A DNA stretch of 46,631 nt from Granulosicoccus sp. (lineage in GTDB: Bacteria; Pseudomonadota; Gammaproteobacteria; Granulosicoccales; Granulosicoccaceae): positions 1 through 46,631 of the forward strand of contig JALZUD010000071.1 of assembly GCA_023301725.1 (NCBI GenBank). The letters run 5' to 3'. The notes beneath the pieces are model-generated. The model was given only the letters and a program-made list of their open reading frames with translations. It did no database searches and was not told the origin of the DNA. Each line of letters starts with the position of its first letter. The stretch's first letter is position 1. Below, in pieces: positions 17,218-26,259 of the stretch. The translations under genes and the position numbers were made by a program.

Positions 17218-19110
17218 CTACTCAGCATATTCTGCAAAACACCAGTGCCGCCATATTTTATTTCGGGTGATCTTCTTGGGCACACCGTCGGTGTTGGTGC
17301 GGGCTTTGACCGTATATATTTCAAATGAGGCCAGTTGAGTCTCACGGGCTCTTGGCTGATTATTCCACACTCGACAATAATAATTGCCTAGCGCGCTTCT
17401 GACGTTGTTATTCTTTGTGGTATCGACGCGGCCTAAATACTTGCGCCAACGGTAACTTTCATACAGCGGGTAGTACCCTTCAGGAGGCTGCCAGTTGGGC
17501 TGGCTCGATGTTAGTTCGTAAACATCAACCTGGTCACCGTTTCTCAGCTGACCCGGAATGAGGAAATAGTTAGAGGTGGTGAGCGGAAAGGGCACAAACA
17601 TCCCCCACCTCTGGTTGATTCTTGCAACGCGAGTTAGCATGTCCACGTGTGCGGGAATAGCTTGTTTCACCTGCGGCAGTCCATAGATATTAATGCTAGT
17701 GACCGCGTAAAAAAACACAAGTGCGATCAATGAGCCCAACACACCGGCTTTAGTTTTTACCGCGCGATAAGGTAGAAAACGGGCGGTTATTGTACTCATG
17801 AAACCTCGATTTTCAGCGACCCAGCGATAGACGATATTGCCAAGTCCCATCAGTGGCGGCAGTCTCATCAACCAGCCTAGTGGCTTGATTGGCCAACGTT
17901 GAGAGAAAAGATACGCCATGGCGTGCCAGTGAATATAAGGCTTGTTGTTAGCATCAGTGACCACCCAGCTGTTCTCGCGATCCATGATGGCGAAGATGTC
18001 AGGATACTGCTGAGCGCGAAGAATTTTCGTTGATTCAGGCAGCAGGAAAGCACGCAAAAGAAGGCACATTTTTAAACAAAAACCGCAATCCTCATCATAG
18101 TAGAAACGGATAGCTCGCAATGATTCAAGCCGCTTTTGCTGCCGACTACCTTGCTGTGCCTTAATCCATAGTGCGCCTGGAATAAGTAGGCTCAGGGCCA
18201 TGAAGTCGACAAGCGGAAACAATCCTATATGCATCATCAACATAAAGGCAACGTGTAGCGAGGCAAGTATTAATACGCCTGCCACACGAATCCAGGGCCA
18301 GAAAAATGGGCATAGCACCAGCAGTGGTGCAATAAATTCGGCACCCAACACGTAAACTGTTGCCACCTTGAGCAACCCGGGAAACTGCGCCATCCATTGT
18401 CCGACTGGGGTTGCGAAGTGCTGGATGCTGACAGCGTAATAAGCTGCATCAAATCGCACTACCCACGCATCACCGGTCTTCAAGAGCGCAGTAAAGAAAT
18501 ACAAGTAGAGAATCTGAAAAACTATGGCGACAGTGGCGACTGAAAAATACGGTGACTCAGATGGGTTGATGCCTACCTCTGGGTTAGGCTGTTTACTCAG
18601 ATGAGGCTGCAACGCACTATCAACAGAAAAGCGGGCTGCAAGTGGCAGAAACAGAGCCCAAAAATTCATGATCACCAGCAGCTGGTCACCACCTTGCAAA
18701 AGCAGACCATTTCTATTCATTAGAGAAGCCAGCAGTACGAAGGAGGCAAAAGCTGCTAATCGTGTTCTATAACCGACCAGCAATGCCACAGCAAAGAGCG
18801 CGGCAACGCTGAAAAGCAGAATCTGCCACCAGAGTTCCCCGCTAGCCCCATGTAAAGACCAATACCAGCGATTGGTTAACTCCAGATACAGCTTGCGCGG
18901 TAGTACACCATCATCGGTGTAAAAGGCTTTCATGTGCACGCTGCGCAGGGCTAGGTCTAGAAGCAATAGACTGCCGAGCAAAACACGGAACAAAGCGATT
19001 GAGCGCATATCCAGACTGAAAACTTGTCTGAAGAGAGTCAACGTTGAATTTCTGGACATGCGGGCCTGTTTTTTTGGATACGGTGCCACATTGTCGCTAC
19101 TGGGGTGCAT
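17218..19110 (-). CDS. HTTM-domain membrane protein fused to a DCC (DUF393) thiol-disulfide domain
   Basis: The 630 residues form a multi-domain membrane protein. Residues 30-310 are the HTTM domain, related to the membrane part of vitamin K-dependent gamma-carboxylase, with about seven hydrophobic segments. Residues 333-450 are a DCC-type domain opening with RFYYDEDCGFCLKMC, with cysteines 342, 345 and 349. A further membrane helix near 460-480 precedes a C-terminal domain containing the QRWGMFVPFP motif typical of bacterial HTTM proteins. Proposed activity is unknown; redox or carboxylase-like functions have been suggested for the family. M18 is an alternative start. It lies in a block of glycan-related genes with a structured intergenic region on its 3' side. 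Confidence 0.85.
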   Translation of the reverse strand: MHPSSDNVAPYPKKQARMSRNSTLTLFRQVFSLDMRSIALFRVLLGSLLLLDLALRSVHMKAFYTDDGVLPRKLYLELTNRWYWSLHGASGELWWQILLFSVAALFAVALLVGYRTRLAAFASFVLLASLMNRNGLLLQGGDQLLVIMNFWALFLPLAARFSVDSALQPHLSKQPNPEVGINPSESPYFSVATVAIVFQILYLYFFTALLKTGDAWVVRFDAAYYAVSIQHFATPVGQWMAQFPGLLKVATVYVLGAEFIAPLLVLCPFFWPWIRVAGVLILASLHVAFMLMMHIGLFPLVDFMALSLLIPGALWIKAQQGSRQQKRLESLRAIRFYYDEDCGFCLKMCLLLRAFLLPESTKILRAQQYPDIFAIMDRENSWVVTDANNKPYIHWHAMAYLFSQRWPIKPLGWLMRLPPLMGLGNIVYRWVAENRGFMSTITARFLPYRAVKTKAGVLGSLIALVFFYAVTSINIYGLPQVKQAIPAHVDMLTRVARINQRWGMFVPFPLTTSNYFLIPGQLRNGDQVDVYELTSSQPNWQPPEGYYPLYESYRWRKYLGRVDTTKNNNVRSALGNYYCRVWNNQPRARETQLASFEIYTVKARTNTDGVPKKITRNKIWRHWCFAEYAE

Positions 19111-19213
19111 AAACTCAAGTCAGTGGTGTTTGATGGTTTCATTATCCAGAGCTGGCATCGACAAATAGTTTGCATTCAACTAACATTGCGTTAAGTCAAG
19201 TCAATAAATTGCC

Positions 19214-19954
19214 ATGTCGCGTTTTTCCAAGCTGTCAAAATATCTTCCATTTTTCGAAGCATGCGTTATCTACCAGCAATGCAAGCGCAAGAAGCTAATA
19301 ACTGCAAAGTTGAAAAGCTATGAGCACCCGCTGTATTTCAGAATGAACTCCTATGACTTTGCAACATTCTGTGAGGTCACTTTAAGAGAGGAGTACAGGT
19401 GCGATTTGCCAGCAGCTTCGTTCATCATTGACGGTGGTGGCAATATTGGGCTCACTGCGGCGTATTTCGCTAGGCAGTATCCAAATGCAGTCATCGCCAC
19501 TATAGAGCCTGAGGCTGAAAATTTCGACTTGCTGAAGAAAAATACAGAATCAAACTCACTAATACATCCATTGCTGGGTGGGGTTTGGAATAAGGCAACA
19601 AATTTGCAAGTTGTGGACAACGGTAATGGCAACAATGCTTTTACGGTAGTAGAACGCGACACTCCTGTCGCGGGAAGTATAAAAGCGTACACGATAGCCG
19701 ACATAATGGCCCTGCACGAACGTACTGTGATAGACATTTTGAAGCTTGATATCGAAGGCGCTGAAAAACAGGTATTTGCTTCTGGTTACGAAGAGTGGCT
19801 ACCGCGCACTCGCGTACTTGTTGTTGAGCTACATGATCGAATGCAGCCCGGTTGTTCCAAAGCTGTGTTTGAGGCTATCAATAAATACGATTTTTCGTGC
19901 AAGATTCAAGGTGAGAATCTGGTGTTCCACAACAACTCCGTTGCACTCGACTAA
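19214..19954 (+). CDS. FkbM-family SAM-dependent methyltransferase
   Basis: This 246-residue protein belongs to the FkbM methyltransferase family, often found in polysaccharide and glycolipid clusters where members O-methylate sugars. The SAM-binding motif I is DGGGNIGLTAAYFA near 74, followed by ATIEPEAENFDLLKKN with the acidic residue that contacts SAM. The LKLDIEGAE motif near 178 is the family signature. The ribosome-binding site is weak. The gene is convergent with the glycosyltransferase that follows, with five bases between stop codons. Confidence 0.88.
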   Translation: MSRFSKLSKYLPFFEACVIYQQCKRKKLITAKLKSYEHPLYFRMNSYDFATFCEVTLREEYRCDLPAASFIIDGGGNIGLTAAYFARQYPNAVIATIEPEAENFDLLKKNTESNSLIHPLLGGVWNKATNLQVVDNGNGNNAFTVVERDTPVAGSIKAYTIADIMALHERTVIDILKLDIEGAEKQVFASGYEEWLPRTRVLVVELHDRMQPGCSKAVFEAINKYDFSCKIQGENLVFHNNSVALD

Positions 19955-19959
19955 TCAAG

Positions 19960-21141
19960 TCATTCGGTTGTTTCCAACCGTTGAGGCAATGTTGAATTGT
20001 CTCCAAGAAGCAGACGAGTGTAAAACTCCTCGTATGGCACTGGGTATTTCTGTTTGAACGTGGAAAAAGCGTTTTGTCCCATTTCTTGCCAGTTTTCTCG
20101 CGTTTGCCAAGCCTTTTCCAACACAGTGTCTATTGCAGCGACGGTAGCAGAATCAGTGACAAACCCATTAAAGTCATCACTGATCCAGTCAGGCATGTCT
20201 CCTACTCTAGTGACCACGCAAGGGCGCGCCATGCTCATTGCCTCCACTACCGAAATGGGCATGGCATCCAGATGAGTCAACTGCAGTAACACATGCCCTT
20301 GAGACAGTGCTGATCGAACGTCGTCTGTGTGACCTTTGAGTAAAACCTTGTGCTGCAGTCCTGTGGACTGGATCAAAGCTTCGAGAGCTGCTCGGTCGGG
20401 ACCGTCGCCATATAGCCATAATGTCCAGTTTTTTGCTTTCCACTTGTCCTGAGCTAGCGTCTGCACCAAGATATTCTGCGCTTTACTGCTGAAGTTAAGC
20501 CGTGCGAACATCATGAAAATAAAATTCTCATTCTGCAAAGGCGGCCAGGCCTCGGGGCTCACTGCTGGTTCAAAGCCGATTGGATTAAGAATTACTGCGC
20601 TGTTTGATACTTCAAACCCTGCCATTGCGGGCATGTTGCTGAAAATGCGCTGTGAATCACCGAGATTCAGGACGGCGCCGTCCATCCATTGCTTCAAAAG
20701 AGCCGCGTGTTTGTTGCTGGCTGGCTTGGCAAGATTATAGTTGTGGCAGACAAGGAAGTAACGATCGAGCGCAGGTCGCAGAGCCTTGAATGGAGCACGC
20801 GTAACGTCGCTATAGCCGCCTTGGCTAATGATCACTACATCGTGTTGTTCGTCAGTCAGAGTTTTTTTAAGGATAGAGGCTGCCTTCCACTTACAAACCA
20901 GCGATTGTAATTTATTACTCGCAAAGCGGTGATTGGGCAGTTTTATCACTTGGCAGCCTGCCGCAGTCAATGTTTCATTTCTCTGTTGGCGTTCCGGCCA
21001 GTCAAACCAGGCCACCGTTATCTTATGTCCTTGGTTTATCAGTGAGAGCGCCATGACAAACCAGAAGGGCTCGCTGCCGCCCCACGGGCCGCCGTTGACT
21101 GTTGAAATAATTAAGATGTTTTTCTTAGATGACATAGTCAT
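19960..21141 (-). CDS. Glycosyltransferase family 4 (GT-B fold)
   Basis: This 393-residue enzyme is a retaining GT-B glycosyltransferase that would transfer a sugar from a nucleotide donor. The N-terminal glycine-rich loop STVNGGPWGGSE is near residue 14. The C-terminal donor-binding half shows MFARLNFSSKAQNIL near 205 and the EX7E-like segment around AMPISVVEAMSMARPCVV near 318. It starts at 21141 with an ATGA overlap to the upstream methyltransferase, so the two are translationally coupled. A small CGGTTG/CAACCG hairpin at 19965-19980 lies inside its last codons. Donor and acceptor are unknown. Confidence 0.9.
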   Translation of the reverse strand: MTMSSKKNILIISTVNGGPWGGSEPFWFVMALSLINQGHKITVAWFDWPERQQRNETLTAAGCQVIKLPNHRFASNKLQSLVCKWKAASILKKTLTDEQHDVVIISQGGYSDVTRAPFKALRPALDRYFLVCHNYNLAKPASNKHAALLKQWMDGAVLNLGDSQRIFSNMPAMAGFEVSNSAVILNPIGFEPAVSPEAWPPLQNENFIFMMFARLNFSSKAQNILVQTLAQDKWKAKNWTLWLYGDGPDRAALEALIQSTGLQHKVLLKGHTDDVRSALSQGHVLLQLTHLDAMPISVVEAMSMARPCVVTRVGDMPDWISDDFNGFVTDSATVAAIDTVLEKAWQTRENWQEMGQNAFSTFKQKYPVPYEEFYTRLLLGDNSTLPQRLETTE

Positions 21142-21851
21142 TTCTTCGCGATTACCAGGTAGTTCAATGTCCAGATTTCATCGTTGTCTTTTTTATCAAG
21201 CCAAATGGCAAATTTGTTGATTAACCAAGTCAGTTTGAATTCGGAAAATAGTAGTTTGACTAACCTGCTACGCCAGGTTCTGTTCTTGTTTCTGAAGCTG
21301 CTGTAGATAGTATTTAGAAGCATCTGGAAAGCCGCTGCCCACTTACCGCCATTGGGTTTGATGGTTATGTCGGTGAATCCAGCGTCTTCGAACAGCTGTT
21401 GCAAACCGTGTTTGCTGAATCTGAAGAAATCGAAGGGCTCTTCATGCAACTCCCAGCAAAAAGGCACTGTTAACACTAAGTATCCATCGGACTTCAGGAC
21501 TCTATGGCATTCACTGAGTAGCTTGCCATGGTCAAACACGTGCTCCATAACCTGGGTGCAGAAAACTGTATTGAACAAGTTTTGTGTGAACGGCAAAGAC
21601 GTGGCCTCACAGAGCAAGTCAGCTCGGTTATTGCTGCTTTGAATTACGTCACAGCCAATACTGCGCTCACATGTTTGCCCGTACTGTTCTTCGTAGGGTT
21701 TGTTTCCGCAACCCAGATCCAGAAGAATGCCACGGGCATACTGAGAAAGAGCTTCGTGTATGTCTGATTGCAGGAAGTGGTAATGAATGTAGGTGGACGA
21801 TCTTGTTTTTGGCTGCTCACCGGAGAAACGCCCTAGTGAATTCTTTCGCAT
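21138..21851 (-). CDS. Class I SAM-dependent methyltransferase
   Basis: The 237-residue protein is a class I methyltransferase of the Methyltransf_11 type. Motif I is ILLDLGCGNKPYE near 43, followed by IGCDVIQSS with the acidic SAM contact. FNTVFCTQVMEHVFD near 92 and LKSDGYLVLTVPF near 122 are also characteristic. It is the first gene of a minus-strand pair and its stop overlaps the GT4 start as ATGA. Methylation of a saccharide or lipid-linked intermediate is likely given the neighbours, but the substrate is not readable. Confidence 0.88.
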   Translation of the reverse strand: MRKNSLGRFSGEQPKTRSSTYIHYHFLQSDIHEALSQYARGILLDLGCGNKPYEEQYGQTCERSIGCDVIQSSNNRADLLCEATSLPFTQNLFNTVFCTQVMEHVFDHGKLLSECHRVLKSDGYLVLTVPFCWELHEEPFDFFRFSKHGLQQLFEDAGFTDITIKPNGGKWAAAFQMLLNTIYSSFRNKNRTWRSRLVKLLFSEFKLTWLINKFAIWLDKKDNDEIWTLNYLVIAKK

Positions 21852-22075
21852 TTAAACGGTGCTCGTAAAGTAAGTTCTTTGATCATCACGAAAGGTGCCT
21901 CGTAACAGTTGAAATAAGGATGCTCTTATTTGTGTACGAGGGCAATTTTTTGCAGGCTGACTGCCGCGCAGAGGCCGTGTATGGTTTTTAAAAAAGCCTA
22001 AGTTGGGTCTGGAGTTGCCCGAGGGATATCAGGACGATTATAGACGACACAATCCACTCAGCGCAGTTAGATGTC

Positions 22076-22104
22076 TTGACAGGCATGACTATAGTGAATA
22101 CTGT
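22076..22104 (+). promoter_or_regulatory. Predicted sigma70-type promoter of the TRAP-scar / beta-oxidation operon
   Basis: A perfect -35 box TTGACA (22076-22081) is followed after 17 bases by TACTGT (22099-22104). TACTGT keeps the critical T1, A2 and T6 of the -10 consensus. It lies about 30 bases before the dctP remnant, the first coding sequence of the plus-strand operon, so the fatty-acid genes may still be expressed from the original transporter promoter. The 285 bases between 21852 and 22136 hold nothing else I can name. Confidence 0.5.
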
Positions 22105-22136
22105 CCACCCAACAGAGATTCCATTTTACGAGTTGA

Positions 22137-22487
22137 TTGTTAGGAGACTGCTGCATATTCTTTCGTCGATCACTAGTCGCTGTGACGATCCTGGCACTCC
22201 TCGCCACCGTTAACTTCGCACAGGCAGAGACTCGACTGATTCTCGGCGAGGCGGGTCCGAATCGAGGTTCTCGAGCCGCCTCATTACAATTTTTCGCCGA
22301 TCAGGTCGCTGAAAGAACTAATGGCGAGGTCACGATGGATATCCAGTGGGGCGGAGCGCTGTTCAAGTCGAGCGCCGCTGTTCAGGGTATAGCTGATGGC
22401 GTCGCTGATCTGGGTACCATCATTTCGGTCTATTTCCCACAGGGAATGCTGGGGTACAGTATTGCTGATCTTCCCCTATTGCACTAA
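22137..22487 (+). pseudogene. dctP: dctP remnant: N-terminal third of a TRAP substrate-binding protein
   Basis: The 116-residue frame begins with a secretory signal peptide (hydrophobic core ending in NFAQA). It continues as the N-terminal lobe of a DctP-type TRAP binding protein, with ETRLILGE, ASLQFFADQVAERTNGEV, IQWGGALFKS and QGIADGVADLGTI. Intact DctP proteins have about 330-340 residues. Here the frame stops at a TAA right after DLPLLH. From base 22484 on, the sequence in another frame is the end of a DctM permease. A non-functional remnant is by far the simplest reading. The TTG start at 22137 is uncertain. Confidence 0.85.
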
Positions 22488-22885
22488 CCGCTGTGGCACC
22501 TGCAATCGTTGAGTTCGTCACGGCGGCTGAGCTCTCTAGCATGAGCCTGCTGGTATCAATCGCTGTTATTTATTTGTTGCTAGGCATGTTTCTCGACCCC
22601 ACCGGCATCATGGTACTGACGCTGCCGTTGATGATTCCGTTGGTTGAAACGCACGGCTTCGATCTGATTTGTTTTGGCGTTATAATTATCAAGCTCCTAG
22701 AGATAGGGCTGATATCACCACCCGTGGGGCTGAACGTATTTGTCATAGCGAATGTGGTTGGTAAAGAGGTACCGATCGATCGCATTTTTTCTGGCATTCT
22801 ACGATTTCTTACGGTTGATGTGCTCGTTCTCATCCTACTGATGATGTTCCCGATCATCCATCTGCTAATTCCAGGTTCCGCATGA
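22484..22885 (+). pseudogene. dctM: dctM remnant: C-terminal third of a TRAP large permease
   Basis: In a different frame from the dctP fragment, codons from about 22484 (GTG possible at 22493) encode the last ~130 residues of a DctM/SiaM-type large permease. The marks are LLGMFLDPTGIMVLTLPL, then IKLLEIGLISPPVGLNVFVI, then the last membrane helix. Complete DctM has about 430 residues. The rest of dctP, all of dctQ and about 300 codons of dctM are therefore missing at one junction near 22480-22490. Its TGA overlaps the next gene's ATG as ATGA, so translation of this fragment could still feed the downstream gene. Confidence 0.87.
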
Positions 22886-25020
22886 ATACGACTGAAATTG
22901 ATCTGCTAGTCCACTACGAACTTATTGATCGTGTTGCCGTACTTACCGTTGCCAATCCTCCTGTTAATGCTCTTTCTCAGCGAGTTAGAGCCGGGCTTGT
23001 CCAAAGCGTAGAAAATTTCGAGAAAGATGACGCTGCCGATATCGCTGTTATTGTAGGTGCAGGCAAGCTGTTCATCGGTGGAGCAGACATCAAGGAGTTT
23101 GGCAAACCACCTCAGCCGCCTTCACTGCCCGACGTGATTTTAACGATAGAGGCTTGCGCTAAGCCAGTGGTCGCCGCCATCCATGGTAATGCGCTTGGTG
23201 GTGGGCTTGAGGTTGCGCTGGGTGCGCATTATCGGTTGGCGGCGGCGAGTGCCAAGCTTGGGTTGCCAGAGGTCAAACTCGGGTTAATGCCAGGTGCTGG
23301 AGGAACACAACGACTGCCTCGTTTAACAGGAGTTGATGTGGCCTTGAGCATGATAACGACGGGTCAACCTGTAGTTGCAGCTCAAGCTCTCGACAGTGGC
23401 TTAGTTGATCGGGTGGTAGCTGACATTAATGATGCCGATGAGGTTCGTAAAGCCGGTATCGCGTACGCGCGTGAATTGCTTGAGAGTGGCGCAACTCCGC
23501 GCAGTGTTGGTGCGTTGCCACAGCCCTCAGCTACGCAAGAATTTATTGACACCTGGCGAAGCCGTCTTACTCGTACCGCGCGTGGAGAAGTAGCTCCACT
23601 TACCGCACTTGATGCTGTGGAGATCGCAACTCAAACTGACATCACGACAGGTCTGGCCGAGGAGCGCCGTTTGTTTTTACAGCTGATGGAGACTCCACAA
23701 CGATCTGGTCTTATTCATGCGTTTTTTGCAGAACGCAGTGTTGGTCGGCTACCTGATCTTGATGGTGTCACGCCTCGTGAAATTGCACACGTTGGTGTCA
23801 TCGGTGGTGGAACGATGGGCGCAGGTATTGCAACGTCTGCGCTGCTTGCAGGTTTTAGAGTTGTGCTTGTAGAACAGGATTCAGACGCCGGCAGTCGGGC
23901 ACGTGCAACGGTTGCAGGGTACCTAGCTGCAGCCGTTAAACGCGGTAAGCTTGAATCAACACGCAGCGATACCTTGTTAGCTGAGTCGTTTGCTACGGCG
24001 ATCGACATCGAAGCGCTTGCCTCCGTCGATCTTGTTATTGAGGCTGTTTATGAGAACCTTGAGCTCAAGCAATCGATTTTTGCAAACCTTGACAAGGTGA
24101 TGCGCAAAGGGGCAATTCTTGCTACCAACACATCGTATCTTGATATCAATGTCATTGCAGCCTCGACAACTCGCCCCGCAGATGTCATCGGTTTGCATTA
24201 TTTCTCGCCGGCTCACATCATGAAGTTGCTGGAAATTGTGGTCGCTGACGCCACTGCACCGGATGTGGTTGCGTCTGCGATGGCCTTAGCCAAGCGACTG
24301 GGCAAGACTGCTGTGCGAGCAGGCGTTTGTGACGGTTTCATCGGTAACCGCATACTGGCGCGTTATCGTGCAGCAGCCGATCACATGGTTCTCGATGGGG
24401 CAAGTCCCTATCAAATAGATGCGGCAATCAAAGCATTTGGTTTTGCCATGGGACCTTATGAGGTGTCTGACTTGGCAGGTCTGGATATTGGTCACGCAAC
24501 TAGACAGCGCAAGGCTGCTACACGACATGCACGTGATCGTGTACCAAGCTTTGCCGATGCCTTGTTCGAAGCTGGCCGCCTAGGTCAGAAAAGTGGTAGC
24601 GGTTACTACGTGTACGAGGCGGGCAGCCGTCAAGGCAAACCCGATTCCTTGGTTGAGGATATTGTTATCGCTTCTCGAGAAGCTGCAGGCATCACACCGC
24701 GTCAATTCACCGATGAAGAAATTGTGCGCCGCTACATGGCAGCGATGATTGATGAGGGCGCGCGTGTTGTCGATGAGGGTATCGCCCAGCGGCCGCTCGA
24801 CATCGATGTCACTTTTGTTCATGGCTACGGATTCCCACGCTGGCGTGGTGGCCCTATGAAATACGCTGACACCTATGGTCTAGCTGCCGTACTTAGCGAT
24901 ATTCGAGAATTTGCCACAACGGACGATCATTTCTGGCAACCAGCTCCATTACTTGAGCGACTTGTTGCCGAAGGCAACTCTTTCGACACTCTAAACTCAT
25001 CAGGAAAGCACAATGCGTAA
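22882..25020 (+). CDS. Bifunctional enoyl-CoA hydratase / 3-hydroxyacyl-CoA dehydrogenase (PimF/FadJ-like)
   Basis: This 712-residue enzyme carries out the second and third beta-oxidation steps. The N-terminal crotonase domain (about 10-190) has GGADIKEF for the oxyanion hole, [13 protein letters not shown] and [14 protein letters not shown] with the two catalytic glutamates. The 3-hydroxyacyl-CoA dehydrogenase domain starts with [11 protein letters not shown] near 306, has HYFSPAH with the catalytic histidine near 440, and continues through two C-terminal helical domains. Its ATG overlaps the dctM remnant stop (ATGA) and its own end overlaps the thiolase gene by eight bases. The gene set resembles pimF of the pimelate operon. 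Confidence 0.92.
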   Translation: MNTTEIDLLVHYELIDRVAVLTVANPPVNALSQRVRAGLVQSVENFEKDDAADIAVIVGAGKLFIGGADIKEFGKPPQPPSLPDVILTIEACAKPVVAAIHGNALGGGLEVALGAHYRLAAASAKLGLPEVKLGLMPGAGGTQRLPRLTGVDVALSMITTGQPVVAAQALDSGLVDRVVADINDADEVRKAGIAYARELLESGATPRSVGALPQPSATQEFIDTWRSRLTRTARGEVAPLTALDAVEIATQTDITTGLAEERRLFLQLMETPQRSGLIHAFFAERSVGRLPDLDGVTPREIAHVGVIGGGTMGAGIATSALLAGFRVVLVEQDSDAGSRARATVAGYLAAAVKRGKLESTRSDTLLAESFATAIDIEALASVDLVIEAVYENLELKQSIFANLDKVMRKGAILATNTSYLDINVIAASTTRPADVIGLHYFSPAHIMKLLEIVVADATAPDVVASAMALAKRLGKTAVRAGVCDGFIGNRILARYRAAADHMVLDGASPYQIDAAIKAFGFAMGPYEVSDLAGLDIGHATRQRKAATRHARDRVPSFADALFEAGRLGQKSGSGYYVYEAGSRQGKPDSLVEDIVIASREAAGITPRQFTDEEIVRRYMAAMIDEGARVVDEGIAQRPLDIDVTFVHGYGFPRWRGGPMKYADTYGLAAVLSDIREFATTDDHFWQPAPLLERLVAEGNSFDTLNSSGKHNA

Positions 25021-26188
25021 TGCCGTTTTTGTTTCTGCCGCGCGAACCCCTATTGGCAAAGCGGGGCGTGGGTCGTTCAATCAAACTCACGGTGCAACCT
25101 TGGGAGGCCACGTTGCAGCTGAGGCTGTGTCACGGGCTGGCATTGATCCAGCATTAATTGAGGACAGTATCTGGGGTTGTGGTTATCCAGAATACGTAAC
25201 TGGTGGCAATATTGCTCGGCAGATTGTCGTACGAGCGAGTTTACCAGTGACCATCGCAGGCACCACCGTCAACCGGTTTTGTGCGAGCGGACTGCAAGCG
25301 ATTGCCATGGGTGCTCACATGATTGAAGCTGAAGGTGCCAATGCTGTATTAGTGGGAGGTGTTGAGAGTATTTCTTTAGTGCAGCCACCTCCACGCAGTT
25401 CGCGTGAAGACTGGATCGAAGCACATAAGCCTGAGCTCTATAAGCCCATGATTGAAACAGCTGATATTGTGGCTGCACGATATGGGGTGAGTCGTGAGGC
25501 GCAGGATCACCTAGCGTTTGAAAGTCAGCAGCGAACGGCGTCCGCTCAAGAAGCGGGTCACTTTGACCGAGAGATGGCACCGATGGATGTGACCATGGCG
25601 GTAAAGGATAAAGCCAGTGGCCAGGTTAGTGAGGTCGCACATCGAATAGAGAAGGATGAGTGCAACCGTCCGTCTACCACGCTTGAGGCACTATCTGGGC
25701 TCACTCCTGTCCGTGGGGATGAGCAGTTCATCACTGCGGGCAATGCCTCGCAGCTTAGTGACGGTGCGGCTGCTCTGGTCATGATGGAAGCTGCAGAGGC
25801 TGAGCGACTGGGACTCCAAGCTTTAGGTGCATTCCGCGGATTTGCAGTGGCTGGTTGCGAACCTGACGAGATGGGCATTGGACCTGTATTTGCCGTTCCC
25901 CGATTGCTTGAACGTCATGGCCTCAGTGTTGATGACATTGATCTGTGGGAAATTAACGAGGCGTTTGCCAGTCAGGCGCTTTATTGCCGCGACACGCTTG
26001 GTATCGATGCCTCTGTTTGTAATGTGGATGGTGGTTCAATTTCCATTGGCCATCCCTTTGGCATGACTGGCGCGCGCATGGCGGGGCACCTTCTGTTTGC
26101 TGGAAACCGCCGCAAGGCCAAGCGCGGCATTGTCACCATGTGTATTGGCGGTGGGCAGGGTGCGGCAGGGCTGTTCGACATTTACTAA
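25013..26188 (+). CDS. Acetyl-CoA acyltransferase (thiolase)
   Basis: This 391-residue degradative thiolase cleaves 3-oxoacyl-CoA with CoA to release acetyl-CoA. The nucleophilic Cys90 is in VNRFCASGLQA. The C-terminal motifs are EINEAFASQ near 306, GHPFGMTGAR with the catalytic histidine near 346, and CIGGGQGAAG with the second catalytic cysteine near 378. The ATG lies inside the last codons of the preceding gene (eight-base overlap), so translation is coupled. In the pimelate operon the equivalent is PimB. Confidence 0.93.
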   Translation: MRNAVFVSAARTPIGKAGRGSFNQTHGATLGGHVAAEAVSRAGIDPALIEDSIWGCGYPEYVTGGNIARQIVVRASLPVTIAGTTVNRFCASGLQAIAMGAHMIEAEGANAVLVGGVESISLVQPPPRSSREDWIEAHKPELYKPMIETADIVAARYGVSREAQDHLAFESQQRTASAQEAGHFDREMAPMDVTMAVKDKASGQVSEVAHRIEKDECNRPSTTLEALSGLTPVRGDEQFITAGNASQLSDGAAALVMMEAAEAERLGLQALGAFRGFAVAGCEPDEMGIGPVFAVPRLLERHGLSVDDIDLWEINEAFASQALYCRDTLGIDASVCNVDGGSISIGHPFGMTGARMAGHLLFAGNRRKAKRGIVTMCIGGGQGAAGLFDIY

Positions 26189-26259
26189 AAGCTATTTTTC
26201 AAATTCCATTGTTCAAGATAATTCGCTGCACCTAACGACTTTTCACAACCGAGGCGACC

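Noticed and set aside
17009-17338. Plus-strand open frame of 109 codons in the gap between the GIPC-type and HTTM genes
   Set aside because: It overlaps the 3' end of the HTTM gene on the other strand, is rich in Cys and Arg, lacks a ribosome-binding site, and the DNA is better explained by inverted repeats.
22137-22885. Treating the two TRAP fragments as a genuine small transporter
   Set aside because: The binding protein lacks two thirds of its fold and the permease lacks about 300 residues and the DctQ partner; no functional TRAP system of this size is known.
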